Of a stretch of DNA of 64,000 nt, positions 48,832-56,616 are shown one piece after another. Made by a program: the position numbers and the translations under genes. The notes under the pieces were generated by a model, which saw only the letters and a list, made by a program, of their open reading frames with translations, was not told the DNA's origin and searched no databases. Source of the stretch: Galbitalea sp036271875 (lineage in GTDB: Bacteria; Actinomycetota; Actinomycetes; Actinomycetales; Microbacteriaceae); NCBI GenBank assembly GCA_036271875.1, contig DATAZU010000002.1:1-64000 (forward strand). The letters run 5' to 3'. How positions within the stretch are numbered: the first letter of the stretch is position 1; every line of letters starts with the position of its first letter.

Positions 48832-49817
48832 GCGGTCGCGACTCGGCGCTCGGCGCGCTCTACGGGCTTGCCACCGGAGACGCACTCGGGATGCCGACCC
48901 AGATGATGTCGCGTTCGGCGATCGCGCAGCGCTACGGAACTCTGAACACCTTCGAACCCGCGGACGACGATCATCCGCTTGCGGCAGGTATGGCCGCGGC
49001 ATCCATCACGGATGACACCGAGCAGGCGCTCCTGGTTGCCCGCCTTCTCGTCGAAGGCAGGGGGCACGTTGACGGTCGCCGATTCGCCGGCGAGCTGGTG
49101 CGCTGGGAGAACGGGATGCGTGCGCGCGGCTCGCTCGATCTGCTCGGTCCTTCGACCAAGCGCGCCGTCGAAGCCGTCCTCGAGGGAGAGTCGGTCGAGG
49201 AGTCGGGCCGCTACGGAACGACGAACGGGGCCGCAATGCGCGTCGCTCCCGTCGGCATCGTCGTGCCGTCGACGGATATCCGCGAGCTCGTTGATCGCGT
49301 CGAAGAGGCCAGCAGGGTCAGTCACAATACCGGCGTCGCGATTGCGGGGGCGTCAGCGATCGCGGCCGTGGTGAGCGCGGGAATCGACGGGGCTACCGCG
49401 ACGGAGGCGGTTGAGCTCGCGATCGAGGCTGCTCGCGTGGGTGCCGGGCGCGGGTATTGGGTCGCTGCCGCCGACATCGGGGCGCGCATTCGCCTGGCGA
49501 TCGAGGTCGCCGACCCGGGCGACCTCGGAGCCAGCCTGACCCGGATCTACGAGGTGGTCGGCACGAGTCTCGCCAGCCAGGAGTCAGTCGCAGCCGCATT
49601 CGGCATCCTCAGCCTGTACCCGGGCGACCCATGGGCCGCATGCCTTGCCGCGGCGTCGCTTGGCGGTGACAGCGACACCATCGCGGCGATGGCCGGCGCG
49701 ATGGGCGGTTCGCTGTACGGGGTTGACGCGTTCCCCGCGGCCGGGAGGCGAACCGTTGTCGAGGTGAACTCGCTCGATCTCGAATCGGTAGCCGATCAAC
49801 TCCTGGCGCTGCGATGA
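48828..49817 (+). CDS. ADP-ribosylglycohydrolase family protein
   Basis: A 329-residue member of the DraG/ARH fold. Metal residues present: ITDDTEQALLVARLL (61-65 TDDTE) and SLGGDSDTIAAMAGAM (279-284 GGDSDT). N-terminal GALYGLATGDALGMPT matches the family. These enzymes hydrolyse N- or O-glycosidic bonds to ADP-ribose or ribose. In an operon with a nucleobase permease and a sugar kinase, cleavage of a nucleoside-like substrate is more likely than protein de-ADP-ribosylation. Starts and stops overlap neighbours by 4 bp each. Confidence 0.9.
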   Translation: MSGRDSALGALYGLATGDALGMPTQMMSRSAIAQRYGTLNTFEPADDDHPLAAGMAAASITDDTEQALLVARLLVEGRGHVDGRRFAGELVRWENGMRARGSLDLLGPSTKRAVEAVLEGESVEESGRYGTTNGAAMRVAPVGIVVPSTDIRELVDRVEEASRVSHNTGVAIAGASAIAAVVSAGIDGATATEAVELAIEAARVGAGRGYWVAAADIGARIRLAIEVADPGDLGASLTRIYEVVGTSLASQESVAAAFGILSLYPGDPWAACLAAASLGGDSDTIAAMAGAMGGSLYGVDAFPAAGRRTVVEVNSLDLESVADQLLALR

Positions 49818-50710
49818 GATTCGTTTCCGTCGGTAATGTGCTTGTGGACATCCTGACCCGGTTGCCCGAGTTGCCGGAGCGCGGGGGCGATGTACTGGGC
49901 AGCGCATCGGGGATGTCGCCCGGCGGGGCGTACAACGCGATGGTCGCGGCCTCACGACAGGGGCTGCGGGCGGCCTATGCGGGCGGGCACGGCACCGGGT
50001 ACTTCGGCGATCTGATTCGCGATGGGCTACGCGAACACGGTATCGAGGCTCTGTTGGCCGCGGCACCCGGTATGGACAGCGGCTACGACATTGCGCTCGT
50101 CGATGATGGAGGCGAGCGGACCTTTGTCACGGCGTTCGGTGCGGAGGCGCAGCTGTCTGCCTCGCAGTTGGAGTCGGTCACGTTGGAGCCCGGCGACCTT
50201 CTGCACGTCTCCGGCTACAGCCTGCTCGACGTGACGAACGGTGCCGTTCTGGCACCCTGGCTGGAGAGCGTCAGCGAGGACGTCACCGTCATCGTCGACC
50301 CGGGACCGTTGATCGCGGACATTGGGCGAGACCGTTGGCTTCGGGTATTCCGTCGGGCCAACTGGATCAGCTGCAACGAGCGCGAGGCGGAGTTTCTGAT
50401 TCGCGATGACGAATTGGCGGCGCTCGATCTACCGGGGCGGGGTCCCGGTATCGTGACGCGCCTTGGCCAGCGTGGATGCACGGTGGCGCACGGTGGGATC
50501 GTTGTCGAGGTTCCGGGATTCCCCGTCGACGCCGTGGACACAAACGGCGCGGGCGACGCGCACGTCGGCGCGTTTGCCGCAGCGCTCGCCGCGGGCCTCC
50601 CGCCGGCCGACGCTGCCAGGCGGGCCAATGCCGCGGCGGCGATCGCCGTCAGCCGATTCGGCCCGGCGACGGCACCGACGCTCGATGAAGTTCTCGCGTT
50701 TCTCGGCTAG
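49814..50710 (+). CDS. PfkB-family carbohydrate/nucleoside kinase
   Basis: A 298-residue ribokinase-fold kinase. Seen: FVSVGNVLVDILTRL, MSPGGAYNAMVAASRQGL (PfkB signature 1 region), WISCNEREAEFL, and VDTNGAGDAHVGAFAAAL (about 241-258) with the catalytic Asp248. ATG overlaps the stop of the glycohydrolase gene by 4 bp. It would phosphorylate the ribose or nucleoside released by the upstream enzyme. The specific substrate cannot be read from sequence. A ZTP riboswitch for the next operon begins 17 bp after the stop. Confidence 0.9.
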   Translation: MRFVSVGNVLVDILTRLPELPERGGDVLGSASGMSPGGAYNAMVAASRQGLRAAYAGGHGTGYFGDLIRDGLREHGIEALLAAAPGMDSGYDIALVDDGGERTFVTAFGAEAQLSASQLESVTLEPGDLLHVSGYSLLDVTNGAVLAPWLESVSEDVTVIVDPGPLIADIGRDRWLRVFRRANWISCNEREAEFLIRDDELAALDLPGRGPGIVTRLGQRGCTVAHGGIVVEVPGFPVDAVDTNGAGDAHVGAFAAALAAGLPPADAARRANAAAAIAVSRFGPATAPTLDEVLAFLG

Positions 50711-50726
50711 CAAGGTTGATATCCTG

Positions 50727-50804
50727 AAGTCGTCGCAACTGGCGCTGGATGGACAACCATCAGGGAGCGACTGACACGGCTGGCCGCCGTACGCCTGGGC
50801 TGCC
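50727..50804 (+). ncRNA. ZTP (pfl) riboswitch upstream of glyA
   Basis: The conserved pieces are present in order: GTCGCAACTGGCG, GACAACCATC, AGGGAGCGAC, and CGCCTGGGCTGCC after CGGCTGGCCGCCGT. GTCGC/GCGAC close P1 and GGCG/CGCC can form the pseudoknot. A TATCCT -10-like box (50720-50725) sits right before it. The glyA Shine-Dalgarno (AAGGAGCG) is 46 nt downstream. Links serine hydroxymethyltransferase synthesis to ZMP/ZTP level. Confidence 0.92.
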
Positions 50805-50860
50805 ACCACTAGATTGGTCTCGAACACCGAGACCGCGGCCATGTCACCTAAGGAGCGCCA

Positions 50861-52144
50861 GTGTCCCCGTCTACCTCTTCTTCGTCCTTTAACGCGCCAC
50901 TGTCTGTGGTTGACCCCGAGATCGCTGCCGTTCTGGCGAACGAACTCGGTCGCCAGCGCGGAACGCTCGAGATGATCGCGAGCGAGAACTTCGTGCCGCG
51001 CGCTGTGCTCGAGTCACAGGGTTCGGTACTCACGAACAAGTACGCCGAGGGCTACCCGGGTCGTCGTTACTACGGCGGCTGCGAATTCGTGGATGTTGCG
51101 GAGCAGCTCGCGATCGATCGAGCGAAGAGCCTGTTCGGCGCAGCGTATGCGAACGTCCAGCCGCATTCCGGGGCATCCGCCAACGCCGCGGTCCTTGCAG
51201 CGATCGCAAACCCGGGGGACAGGATCCTCGGGCTCGAGCTCGCGCACGGCGGTCACCTCACCCACGGCATGCGGCTCAACTTTTCCGGCAAGCTCTACGA
51301 GGCTCACGCTTACGGGGTTGACCCGGAGAGCTTCCGGGTCGACATGGATGTCGTGCGCGAAAAGGCGCTGGAGGTCAAGCCGCAGGTGCTCATCGCCGGC
51401 TGGTCCGCGTATCCGCGCCAACTCGACTTCGAGGCTTTCCGTGCCATCGCGGACGAGGTGGGGGCGCTGCTCTGGGTGGACATGGCTCACTTTGCGGGCC
51501 TCGTCGCGGCTGGACTGCATCCGTCGCCGGTTCCGTACGCGCACGTAACGTCGTCAACGGTGCACAAGACCATCGGCGGTCCCCGCTCCGGCTTCATCCT
51601 GACCAACGATCTCGAGCTGCAGAAGAAGATCAACTCGAACGTGTTCCCGGGTCAGCAGGGCGGACCGCTCATGCACGTCATCGCCGCGAAAGCGACCGCG
51701 TTCAAGCTGGCGGGTGAGCCCGAATTCAAGGATCGCCAGGAGCGCACGCTCCGCGGCGCAAGGATCCTGGCCGATCGCCTCGCGCAGGAGGACACTAAGG
51801 CGGCAGGCGTTGACGTGCTGACGGGCGGCACGGATGTCCACCTCGTCCTGGTCGACCTGCGAAACTCCGAAATCCACGGGCAGAACGCCGAAGACATCCT
51901 GCACTCGGCCGGAATCACGGTGAACCGCAACGCGGTGCCGTTCGACCCGCGGCCGCCGATGACTCCGTCGGGCATCCGGATCGGGACGCCCGCCCTTGCG
52001 ACGCGCGGATTCGACGACGCGGAGTTCGCGGAGGTGGCCGACATCATCGCAACGGCGCTGAAGCCGGAGCCCGACGTGCTCGCCCTCAAGGAGCGCGTCA
52101 GCAAGCTCACCGAGGCGTTCCCTCTCTACGAAGGCCTCGACTGA
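50861..52144 (+). CDS. glyA: Serine hydroxymethyltransferase
   Basis: A 427-residue PLP enzyme making glycine and 5,10-methylene-THF from serine and THF. Seen: ELGRQRGTLEMIASENFVP, NKYAEGYPGRRYYGGCEFVD, DMAHFAGLVAAGLHPSPVP, and SSTVHKTIGGPRSGFIL with the PLP lysine (TVHKT). GTG start with AAGGAGCG. Preceded by a ZTP riboswitch, followed by folD after a palindrome. The same riboswitch class controls purH at 11 kb. Confidence 0.97.
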   Translation: MSPSTSSSSFNAPLSVVDPEIAAVLANELGRQRGTLEMIASENFVPRAVLESQGSVLTNKYAEGYPGRRYYGGCEFVDVAEQLAIDRAKSLFGAAYANVQPHSGASANAAVLAAIANPGDRILGLELAHGGHLTHGMRLNFSGKLYEAHAYGVDPESFRVDMDVVREKALEVKPQVLIAGWSAYPRQLDFEAFRAIADEVGALLWVDMAHFAGLVAAGLHPSPVPYAHVTSSTVHKTIGGPRSGFILTNDLELQKKINSNVFPGQQGGPLMHVIAAKATAFKLAGEPEFKDRQERTLRGARILADRLAQEDTKAAGVDVLTGGTDVHLVLVDLRNSEIHGQNAEDILHSAGITVNRNAVPFDPRPPMTPSGIRIGTPALATRGFDDAEFAEVADIIATALKPEPDVLALKERVSKLTEAFPLYEGLD

Positions 52145-52159
52145 TCCAATTTCCATTCG

Positions 52160-52218
52160 GTGAGGGGCGGCAAAAGGCCCTAACCGCGACGGTTTTAGGG
52201 CCTTTTGCCGCCCCTCAC
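52160..52218. repeat. Palindrome between glyA and folD, 24-bp arms
   Basis: The left arm 52160-52183 (beginning GTGAGGGGCGGCAAAAGG) and right arm 52195-52218 are perfect complements over 24 bp with an 11-nt loop. The ends of the arm (GTGAGxGG at the base, CCCTAA at the tip) resemble the CCGTGAGAGG family, but the middle differs. It may separate glyA and folD transcripts or act as a processing site. Confidence 0.9.
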
Positions 52219-52238
52219 GAGATATTCAGGAGACTTCT

Positions 52239-53120
52239 ATGACGGCAGTCAAGCTCGACGGGGTCGCTACCGCAGCCGCCATCAAGGATGAACTGCGCGA
52301 GCGCATCGCTGTTCTGAGGGCGCGCGGCGTTACGCCGGGCCTCGCGACACTGCTCGTCGGCGACGATCCAGGATCGCTCAGCTACATCGGCGGCAAGCAT
52401 CGCGACTCGCTCGAGGTCGGGATGGAGTCGGTACGAGTCGACCTCCCGGGCACCGCGAGCGAGGCGGATGTCCGCGCCGCCATCGCAGATCTCAATGCGG
52501 ATCCGCGGGTTACCGGCTTCATCGTCCAGCTGCCGCTACCGGGCGGAATCGATGAGCACGCGATGCTGGAGCTGGTCGACCCGGCAAAGGATGCGGATGG
52601 CCTGCATCCGACCAACCTGGGGCGTCTCGTTCTCGGCGTGGACGGCATCATGACCTCACCGCTGCCCTGCACGCCAGCGGGCGTGGTTGAGCTGGCGCGG
52701 CGCTACGGCATCCAGTTTGAGGGGCGGCACGTGGTCGTCATCGGTCGCGGTCTGACCGTGGGACGCCCGCTCGGGCTCCTGCTCACGCGCAAGGGAATCG
52801 ATGCGACGGTCACGCTCACGCACTCGCGAACCGATGACCTCGCCGCGGAAGTTCGCCGGGCTGACATCGTGGTCGCGGCGGTTGGCGTGCCGCATCTGGT
52901 GAAGCCCGACTGGATCAAGCCCGGAGCTGCCGTGCTCGACGTCGGCGTGACCCGGATCGGCATGACCGAGAGCGGCAAGGCCAAGCTCGCGGGTGATGTC
53001 GATCCCGCTGTCGCCGAGGTTGCCGGCTACCTCTCCCCGAATCCCGGCGGTGTCGGTCCGATGACTCGAGCAATGCTGATCCAGAACGTCGTTCTGGCCG
53101 CAGAGCGCCAGAGTCCGTGA
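52239..53120 (+). CDS. folD: Methylene-THF dehydrogenase / methenyl-THF cyclohydrolase
   Basis: A 293-residue bifunctional enzyme turning 5,10-methylene-THF into 10-formyl-THF. Seen: LATLLVGDDPGSLSYIGGKH (catalytic Tyr/Lys region), VTGFIVQLPLPGGIDEHAML, DGLHPTNLGRLVLG, and VIGRGLTVGRPLGLLLTRK (NADP loop). ATG 52239 with TTCAGGAGA in front. Follows glyA, so products flow directly. The stop codon TGA is inside the left arm of a palindromic repeat (53111-53181). Confidence 0.97.
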   Translation: MTAVKLDGVATAAAIKDELRERIAVLRARGVTPGLATLLVGDDPGSLSYIGGKHRDSLEVGMESVRVDLPGTASEADVRAAIADLNADPRVTGFIVQLPLPGGIDEHAMLELVDPAKDADGLHPTNLGRLVLGVDGIMTSPLPCTPAGVVELARRYGIQFEGRHVVVIGRGLTVGRPLGLLLTRKGIDATVTLTHSRTDDLAAEVRRADIVVAAVGVPHLVKPDWIKPGAAVLDVGVTRIGMTESGKAKLAGDVDPAVAEVAGYLSPNPGGVGPMTRAMLIQNVVLAAERQSP

Positions 53121-53181
53121 GAGGTCCCAATCGACCCATAAATCGCTCGTTTTAGGGTCGATTGGGACCTCTCACGGACTC
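53111..53181. repeat. Palindrome, third copy of the CCGTGAGAGG family
   Basis: The left arm 53111-53137 (GAGTCCGTGAGAGGTCCCAA onward) and right arm 53155-53181 are perfect complements over 27 bp; the tips (ATAAA/TAAA) nearly continue the stem. Contains CCGTGAGAGGTCCCAATCG identical to 32418-32436. The folD stop codon is formed by the TGA of CCGTGA. Confidence 0.93.
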
Positions 53182-53184
53182 TTA

Positions 53185-53207
53185 GGGAGTTAGTACCTAT
53201 ACCGTCG
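53185..53207 (+). promoter_or_regulatory. Box upstream of glutamate decarboxylase gene
   Basis: GGGAGTTAGTACCTATACC followed by GTCG. It matches 18 of 23 positions of 14056-14078 ahead of the surface-protein gene. TATACC is a possible -10 hexamer about 30 nt before the ATG at 53235. Confidence 0.4.
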
Positions 53208-53234
53208 AGGTTCGCGCACGAATAGGTTTCTGCT

Positions 53235-54635
53235 ATGACGACCGCCCACGGCAAGTCCAAGCGCGAGAGCGCCGAGCCCATCGATCTCAACCCGTTGTTT
53301 TCGCGTCCAGGTGAATCGACGGAACTACCGCGATTCGTGATGCCGCAGCGTCCGAGCGCACCCGAGACCGCCTACCAGATCGTCCATGACGAATCCATGC
53401 TCGACGGCAACGCTCGCCTCAACCTCGCGACCTTCGTCGGAACCTGGATGGACGACCAGTCGATCCGCCTGTACGCCGAGGCGGCAGACAAGAACATGAT
53501 CGACAAGGACGAGTATCCGCAGACCGCAGCGATCGAGACGCGCTGCTGGCGGATGCTCGCACACCTGTGGGGCTCGCCAGATTCGGAGAAGAGCATCGGA
53601 ACCTCCACGATCGGATCGTCCGAAGCGTGCATGCTCGGCGGACTCGCTCTCAAACGTCGCTGGCAGAACGCGCGCAAGGCAGCGGGCAAAGGTGTCGCGA
53701 AGCCGAACCTCGTCATGAGCTCGGCCGTGCAGGTCTGCTGGGAGAAGTTCTGCAACTACTTCGAGGTGGAGCCGCGGTACGTGCCGGTGTCCGACGAGCA
53801 TCCGATGCTGGATGGCTCGCAACTCGAGAAGTACGTGGATGAGAACACCATAGGCGTCGTCGCCATCATGGGCGTTACATACACGGGGGTCTACGAGCCG
53901 GTCGAGGAGATCGCGGCAGCGCTGGATGCGCTGCAGGAGAAGACCGGGTTCGACATCCCCATCCACGTGGATGGCGCATCCGGCGCGATGATCGCCCCGT
54001 TCCTGCAGCCAGACCTGGTCTGGGACTTCCGGCTGCCGCGAGTGCACTCGATCAACACGTCTGGCCATAAGTACGGGTTGGTCTATCCCGGTCTCGGCTG
54101 GATCGTCTGGCGCACAGAAGACCTGCTCCCGGAGGACCTGATCTTCCGAGTGAGCTATCTCGGCGGGGACATGCCGACTTTCGCGCTCAACTTCTCCCGC
54201 CCCGGTGCGCAGGTGCTGCTGCAGTACTACCTGTTCCTGCGTCTCGGCTTCGAGGGCTACCGCTCGGTGCAGGGCGCTTCGAGGGATGTCGCGAAGTTCC
54301 TCTCCGCGGGCATCGCGGCCATGGATCCGTTCGAACTCTGCAGTGACGGCTCGGACATCCCGGTGTTCGCCTGGAAGCTCAAGGACAAGCACAAGGGTCA
54401 CTGGACGCTCTACGACCTCTCCGACCGGCTACGGATGCGCGGCTGGCTGGTTCCCGCATACCCGATGCCGGATGACCTGGCGACGGTTACGGTGCAGCGG
54501 ATCGTGGTTCGCAACGGTCTCTCCCGTGACCTCGCGGGCAGTCTGCTTGACGACATCGCGGCCGAGGTCGCGTTCCTCGAGGCGCTCGCCGCGCCGCTAC
54601 CGGTGGAGCATCGCAAGCGCCAGCACCACCACTAG
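53235..54635 (+). CDS. gadB: Glutamate decarboxylase
   Basis: A 466-residue PLP enzyme converting glutamate to GABA and CO2, usually for acid tolerance or GABA metabolism. Seen: MLDGNARLNLATFVGTWMD, GSSEACMLGGLALKRRWQ, HVDGASGAMIAPFLQPDLVW (PLP-pyridine Asp region), SINTSGHKYGLVYPGLGW with the PLP lysine, and a C-terminal KRQHHH tail. Length fits bacterial GadB. Single gene; no GABA antiporter lies next to it. Confidence 0.96.
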   Translation: MTTAHGKSKRESAEPIDLNPLFSRPGESTELPRFVMPQRPSAPETAYQIVHDESMLDGNARLNLATFVGTWMDDQSIRLYAEAADKNMIDKDEYPQTAAIETRCWRMLAHLWGSPDSEKSIGTSTIGSSEACMLGGLALKRRWQNARKAAGKGVAKPNLVMSSAVQVCWEKFCNYFEVEPRYVPVSDEHPMLDGSQLEKYVDENTIGVVAIMGVTYTGVYEPVEEIAAALDALQEKTGFDIPIHVDGASGAMIAPFLQPDLVWDFRLPRVHSINTSGHKYGLVYPGLGWIVWRTEDLLPEDLIFRVSYLGGDMPTFALNFSRPGAQVLLQYYLFLRLGFEGYRSVQGASRDVAKFLSAGIAAMDPFELCSDGSDIPVFAWKLKDKHKGHWTLYDLSDRLRMRGWLVPAYPMPDDLATVTVQRIVVRNGLSRDLAGSLLDDIAAEVAFLEALAAPLPVEHRKRQHHH

Positions 54636-54649
54636 TTGCCAGTTCCGGT

Positions 54650-54668
54650 CCCTGAGCTTGTCGAAGGG
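54650..54668 (+). repeat. CCCTGAGCTTGTCGAAGGG extragenic repeat
   Basis: A 19-bp element with complementary ends (CCCT/AGGG), nearly identical to the unit at 33838-33854. Known as a widespread short extragenic repeat of high-GC actinobacteria. It lies between gadB and the epimerase gene. Confidence 0.8.
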
Positions 54669-54697
54669 CGGCATCGCGAAATAGCTAGGCTGGTCAA

Positions 54698-55627
54698 ATG
54701 CGAGCGCCAACCGGAAAGCAGTTCAGACTGAGCCGTTCGACCCCGCTGGGTCTCGCCGAAGCGACGATAACCGAGGTCGCGGCATCCATTCGGGAACTCC
54801 GGATTGGCGGCGTCGAGCTCACCGAACCGTACGGCGAGTTTTCAACTCCGCCGTTTGCCTGCGGCATCGTGCTGATGCCATGGCCGAATCGGGTCGAAGA
54901 CGGTGCGTGGACGCTGGACGGCGCACCGCAACAACTCGATCTGACGGAGCCGGACAAGCACAATGCGATCCACGGTCTGCTGCGAAACACGGCGTATCGC
55001 GAAATCGAGCAAGCCGACGACTCTGTCACTTTGGCCGCCACGATATTCCCGCAGCACGGCTATCCCTTTCTCCTCGAGACGTCAGTTCGACACACGCTCA
55101 CCGACGACGGCATGACCGTAACGCACCGCATCACCAACGGCACCGATCAGCCGGCGCCGGTTGCGATTGGCGCGCATCCCTTCTTCTCGATCGGCGACAT
55201 TCCGACCGAGGACCTCACCGTCACCGTTCACGCCGGCTCGCGTTTCCCCGTCGACGCGCGCCTCAACCCGGCCGCCGAGGTCCCGGTCGATGGCGACTAC
55301 GACCTGCGCGGCGGCCGCAAGATCTCCGAACTGACGCTGGATGATGCCTTCGGTGACGTGCAACCGGTTGATCAGGTTACGGCGACACTGACCGCACCGG
55401 ATGGTCGGGCGGTGTCGCTCTGGCAGGACGAGAACTTCCCGTTCCTGCAGATCTTCATCACGAGGGAATTCCCGCGCGGAACGAGCAACACGACCGCGGT
55501 TGCCATGGAGCCGATGACCGCACCCGCGAATGCGTTCAACTCTGGCCAGTCGCTGCGCTGGTTGAATCCCGGCGAGACCTGGCAGGCGAGCTGGGGGATT
55601 CGCTATACCGTTCCGGATGCACGGTAG
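54698..55627 (+). CDS. Aldose 1-epimerase family protein
   Basis: A 309-residue mutarotase-fold enzyme. Seen: GIVLMPWPNRVEDGAWTLDG, NAIHGLLRNTAYRE (catalytic His), VAIGAHPFFSIGD (second His), VDGDYDLRGG, and VAMEPMTAPANAFNSG near the end with the catalytic Glu. It interconverts alpha and beta anomers of a free sugar. Single promoter; the next small gene begins 24 bp downstream. Specific sugar unknown. Confidence 0.9.
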   Translation: MRAPTGKQFRLSRSTPLGLAEATITEVAASIRELRIGGVELTEPYGEFSTPPFACGIVLMPWPNRVEDGAWTLDGAPQQLDLTEPDKHNAIHGLLRNTAYREIEQADDSVTLAATIFPQHGYPFLLETSVRHTLTDDGMTVTHRITNGTDQPAPVAIGAHPFFSIGDIPTEDLTVTVHAGSRFPVDARLNPAAEVPVDGDYDLRGGRKISELTLDDAFGDVQPVDQVTATLTAPDGRAVSLWQDENFPFLQIFITREFPRGTSNTTAVAMEPMTAPANAFNSGQSLRWLNPGETWQASWGIRYTVPDAR

Positions 55628-55651
55628 CCCGGCAATGTCCCGGAGGTCGAG

Positions 55652-56110
55652 TTGGCCGAAGGTCGTATCGAGACCGTGATCGCCACCGAACTCGCCCGAG
55701 CACTCCAGGATTCCGGTCTCGTCTGGCGTCCGGCCGTGGGCGATGCGTTCCGCATCGATCACGTCGAGGCGGACGCGGACGTGTTCTATCTGAGCGACAT
55801 GACCGTGGAAGCACACGACCTCGTCACCGGTACTGAGCTGGGTTTCAATGGCACCACCGAGTGGGCGCTGGATTCCGTTTCGATCGACGAGGCCCTTTGG
55901 CTGCCGAGCGAGACCCAGCTGCGCGACGCGCTCGGCATCGCGTTTCACGGGCTCACCACATCCCCTGACGGTTTTCTGGTGACCGCCGAGATCGACGGCG
56001 CGCTCATCGAATTTGTGGCGCAGCGCCCCGAGGATGCGTACGCTCACGCGCTGATAGCTCTGCTGGATTCGATGGTCGCCGACCGCGACCGCGACCTCGA
56101 CGACCCTTAG
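55652..56110 (+). CDS. Conserved hypothetical protein, 152 residues
   Basis: An acidic soluble protein: ELARALQDSGLVWRPAVGD, IDHVEADADVFYLSDM, ELGFNGTTEWALDSV and a C-terminal EDAYAHALIALLDSMV. I have seen similar actinobacterial proteins labelled as pilus-assembly CpaE, a label this sequence does not support (no ATPase motif). TTG start with GGAGGTCGAG ahead. Probably co-transcribed with the epimerase gene; overlaps the convergent GNAT gene by 4 bp. Confidence 0.65.
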   Translation: MAEGRIETVIATELARALQDSGLVWRPAVGDAFRIDHVEADADVFYLSDMTVEAHDLVTGTELGFNGTTEWALDSVSIDEALWLPSETQLRDALGIAFHGLTTSPDGFLVTAEIDGALIEFVAQRPEDAYAHALIALLDSMVADRDRDLDDP

Positions 56111-56616
56111 GGCAGCGACCGCAGGAGCACGGCGCTGTCATAGGTCTTGCCCTCCCAGTGCACCTCACCCGCGGGTATGAATCCCCAGCGCCGGTAGATC
56201 GAGCGCAGGTTCGTCGCCGGAATTGCCGTATCGACGCCGATTGACGTCGCGCCCTGGCCGACAGCCCAGGCGAGCCCCTCCGCCCACAGCGCGGACGCAA
56301 CACCCTCGCCTCGCCTGTGCGGGTCGACGCCCAGTTGGCCGAGCCAGGCCATATCGGGCCGATCGGCCGCCGGAAACATCCTCCGCATCGTTGCCGATGG
56401 CGGGAGCGCGATGGTTGCCGTTCCGATCAACCCGCCCTTGTCTTCCGCGAGGAGGCAGAGGCCTGCGGATGCACGGTGCAGTGTCGTGGCCTCGGTCTGG
56501 TCGACCGCGGTGAAGTTCAGCCCTTCCGCGCCGAGTTCGGCGTATGCGCGATGAAGGAAGTCGGTGAGGGCGGTCGCGTCTCGCGGTGCAAACGGACGAA
56601 GGCGAATGGGCGTCAT
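56107..56616 (-). CDS. GNAT-family N-acetyltransferase
   Basis: A 169-residue acetyltransferase: FLHRAYAELGAEGLNFTAVD, ACLLAEDKGGLIGTATIAL-like strand, LGQLGVDPHRRGEGVASALW (acetyl-CoA loop) and NLRSIYRRWGFIPAGEV. The start overlaps the YcnI stop by 4 bp, so the two are co-transcribed. Substrate unknown. Confidence 0.85.
   Translation of the reverse strand: MTPIRLRPFAPRDATALTDFLHRAYAELGAEGLNFTAVDQTEATTLHRASAGLCLLAEDKGGLIGTATIALPPSATMRRMFPAADRPDMAWLGQLGVDPHRRGEGVASALWAEGLAWAVGQGATSIGVDTAIPATNLRSIYRRWGFIPAGEVHWEGKTYDSAVLLRSLP

Noticed and set aside
48828..49817. Toxin-antitoxin or protein de-ADP-ribosylation module
   Set aside because: No ADP-ribosyltransferase gene is adjacent, while a permease, a sugar kinase and a small-molecule hydrolase are; metabolism fits better.
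12726..53181. CRISPR array or phase-variable inverted repeats
   Set aside because: The palindromes are single and scattered, with no regular spacers and no cas or invertase genes nearby.
55652..56110. Pilus assembly ATPase CpaE
   Set aside because: The label is used for similar proteins, but there is no Walker motif or receiver domain and the protein has only 152 residues.
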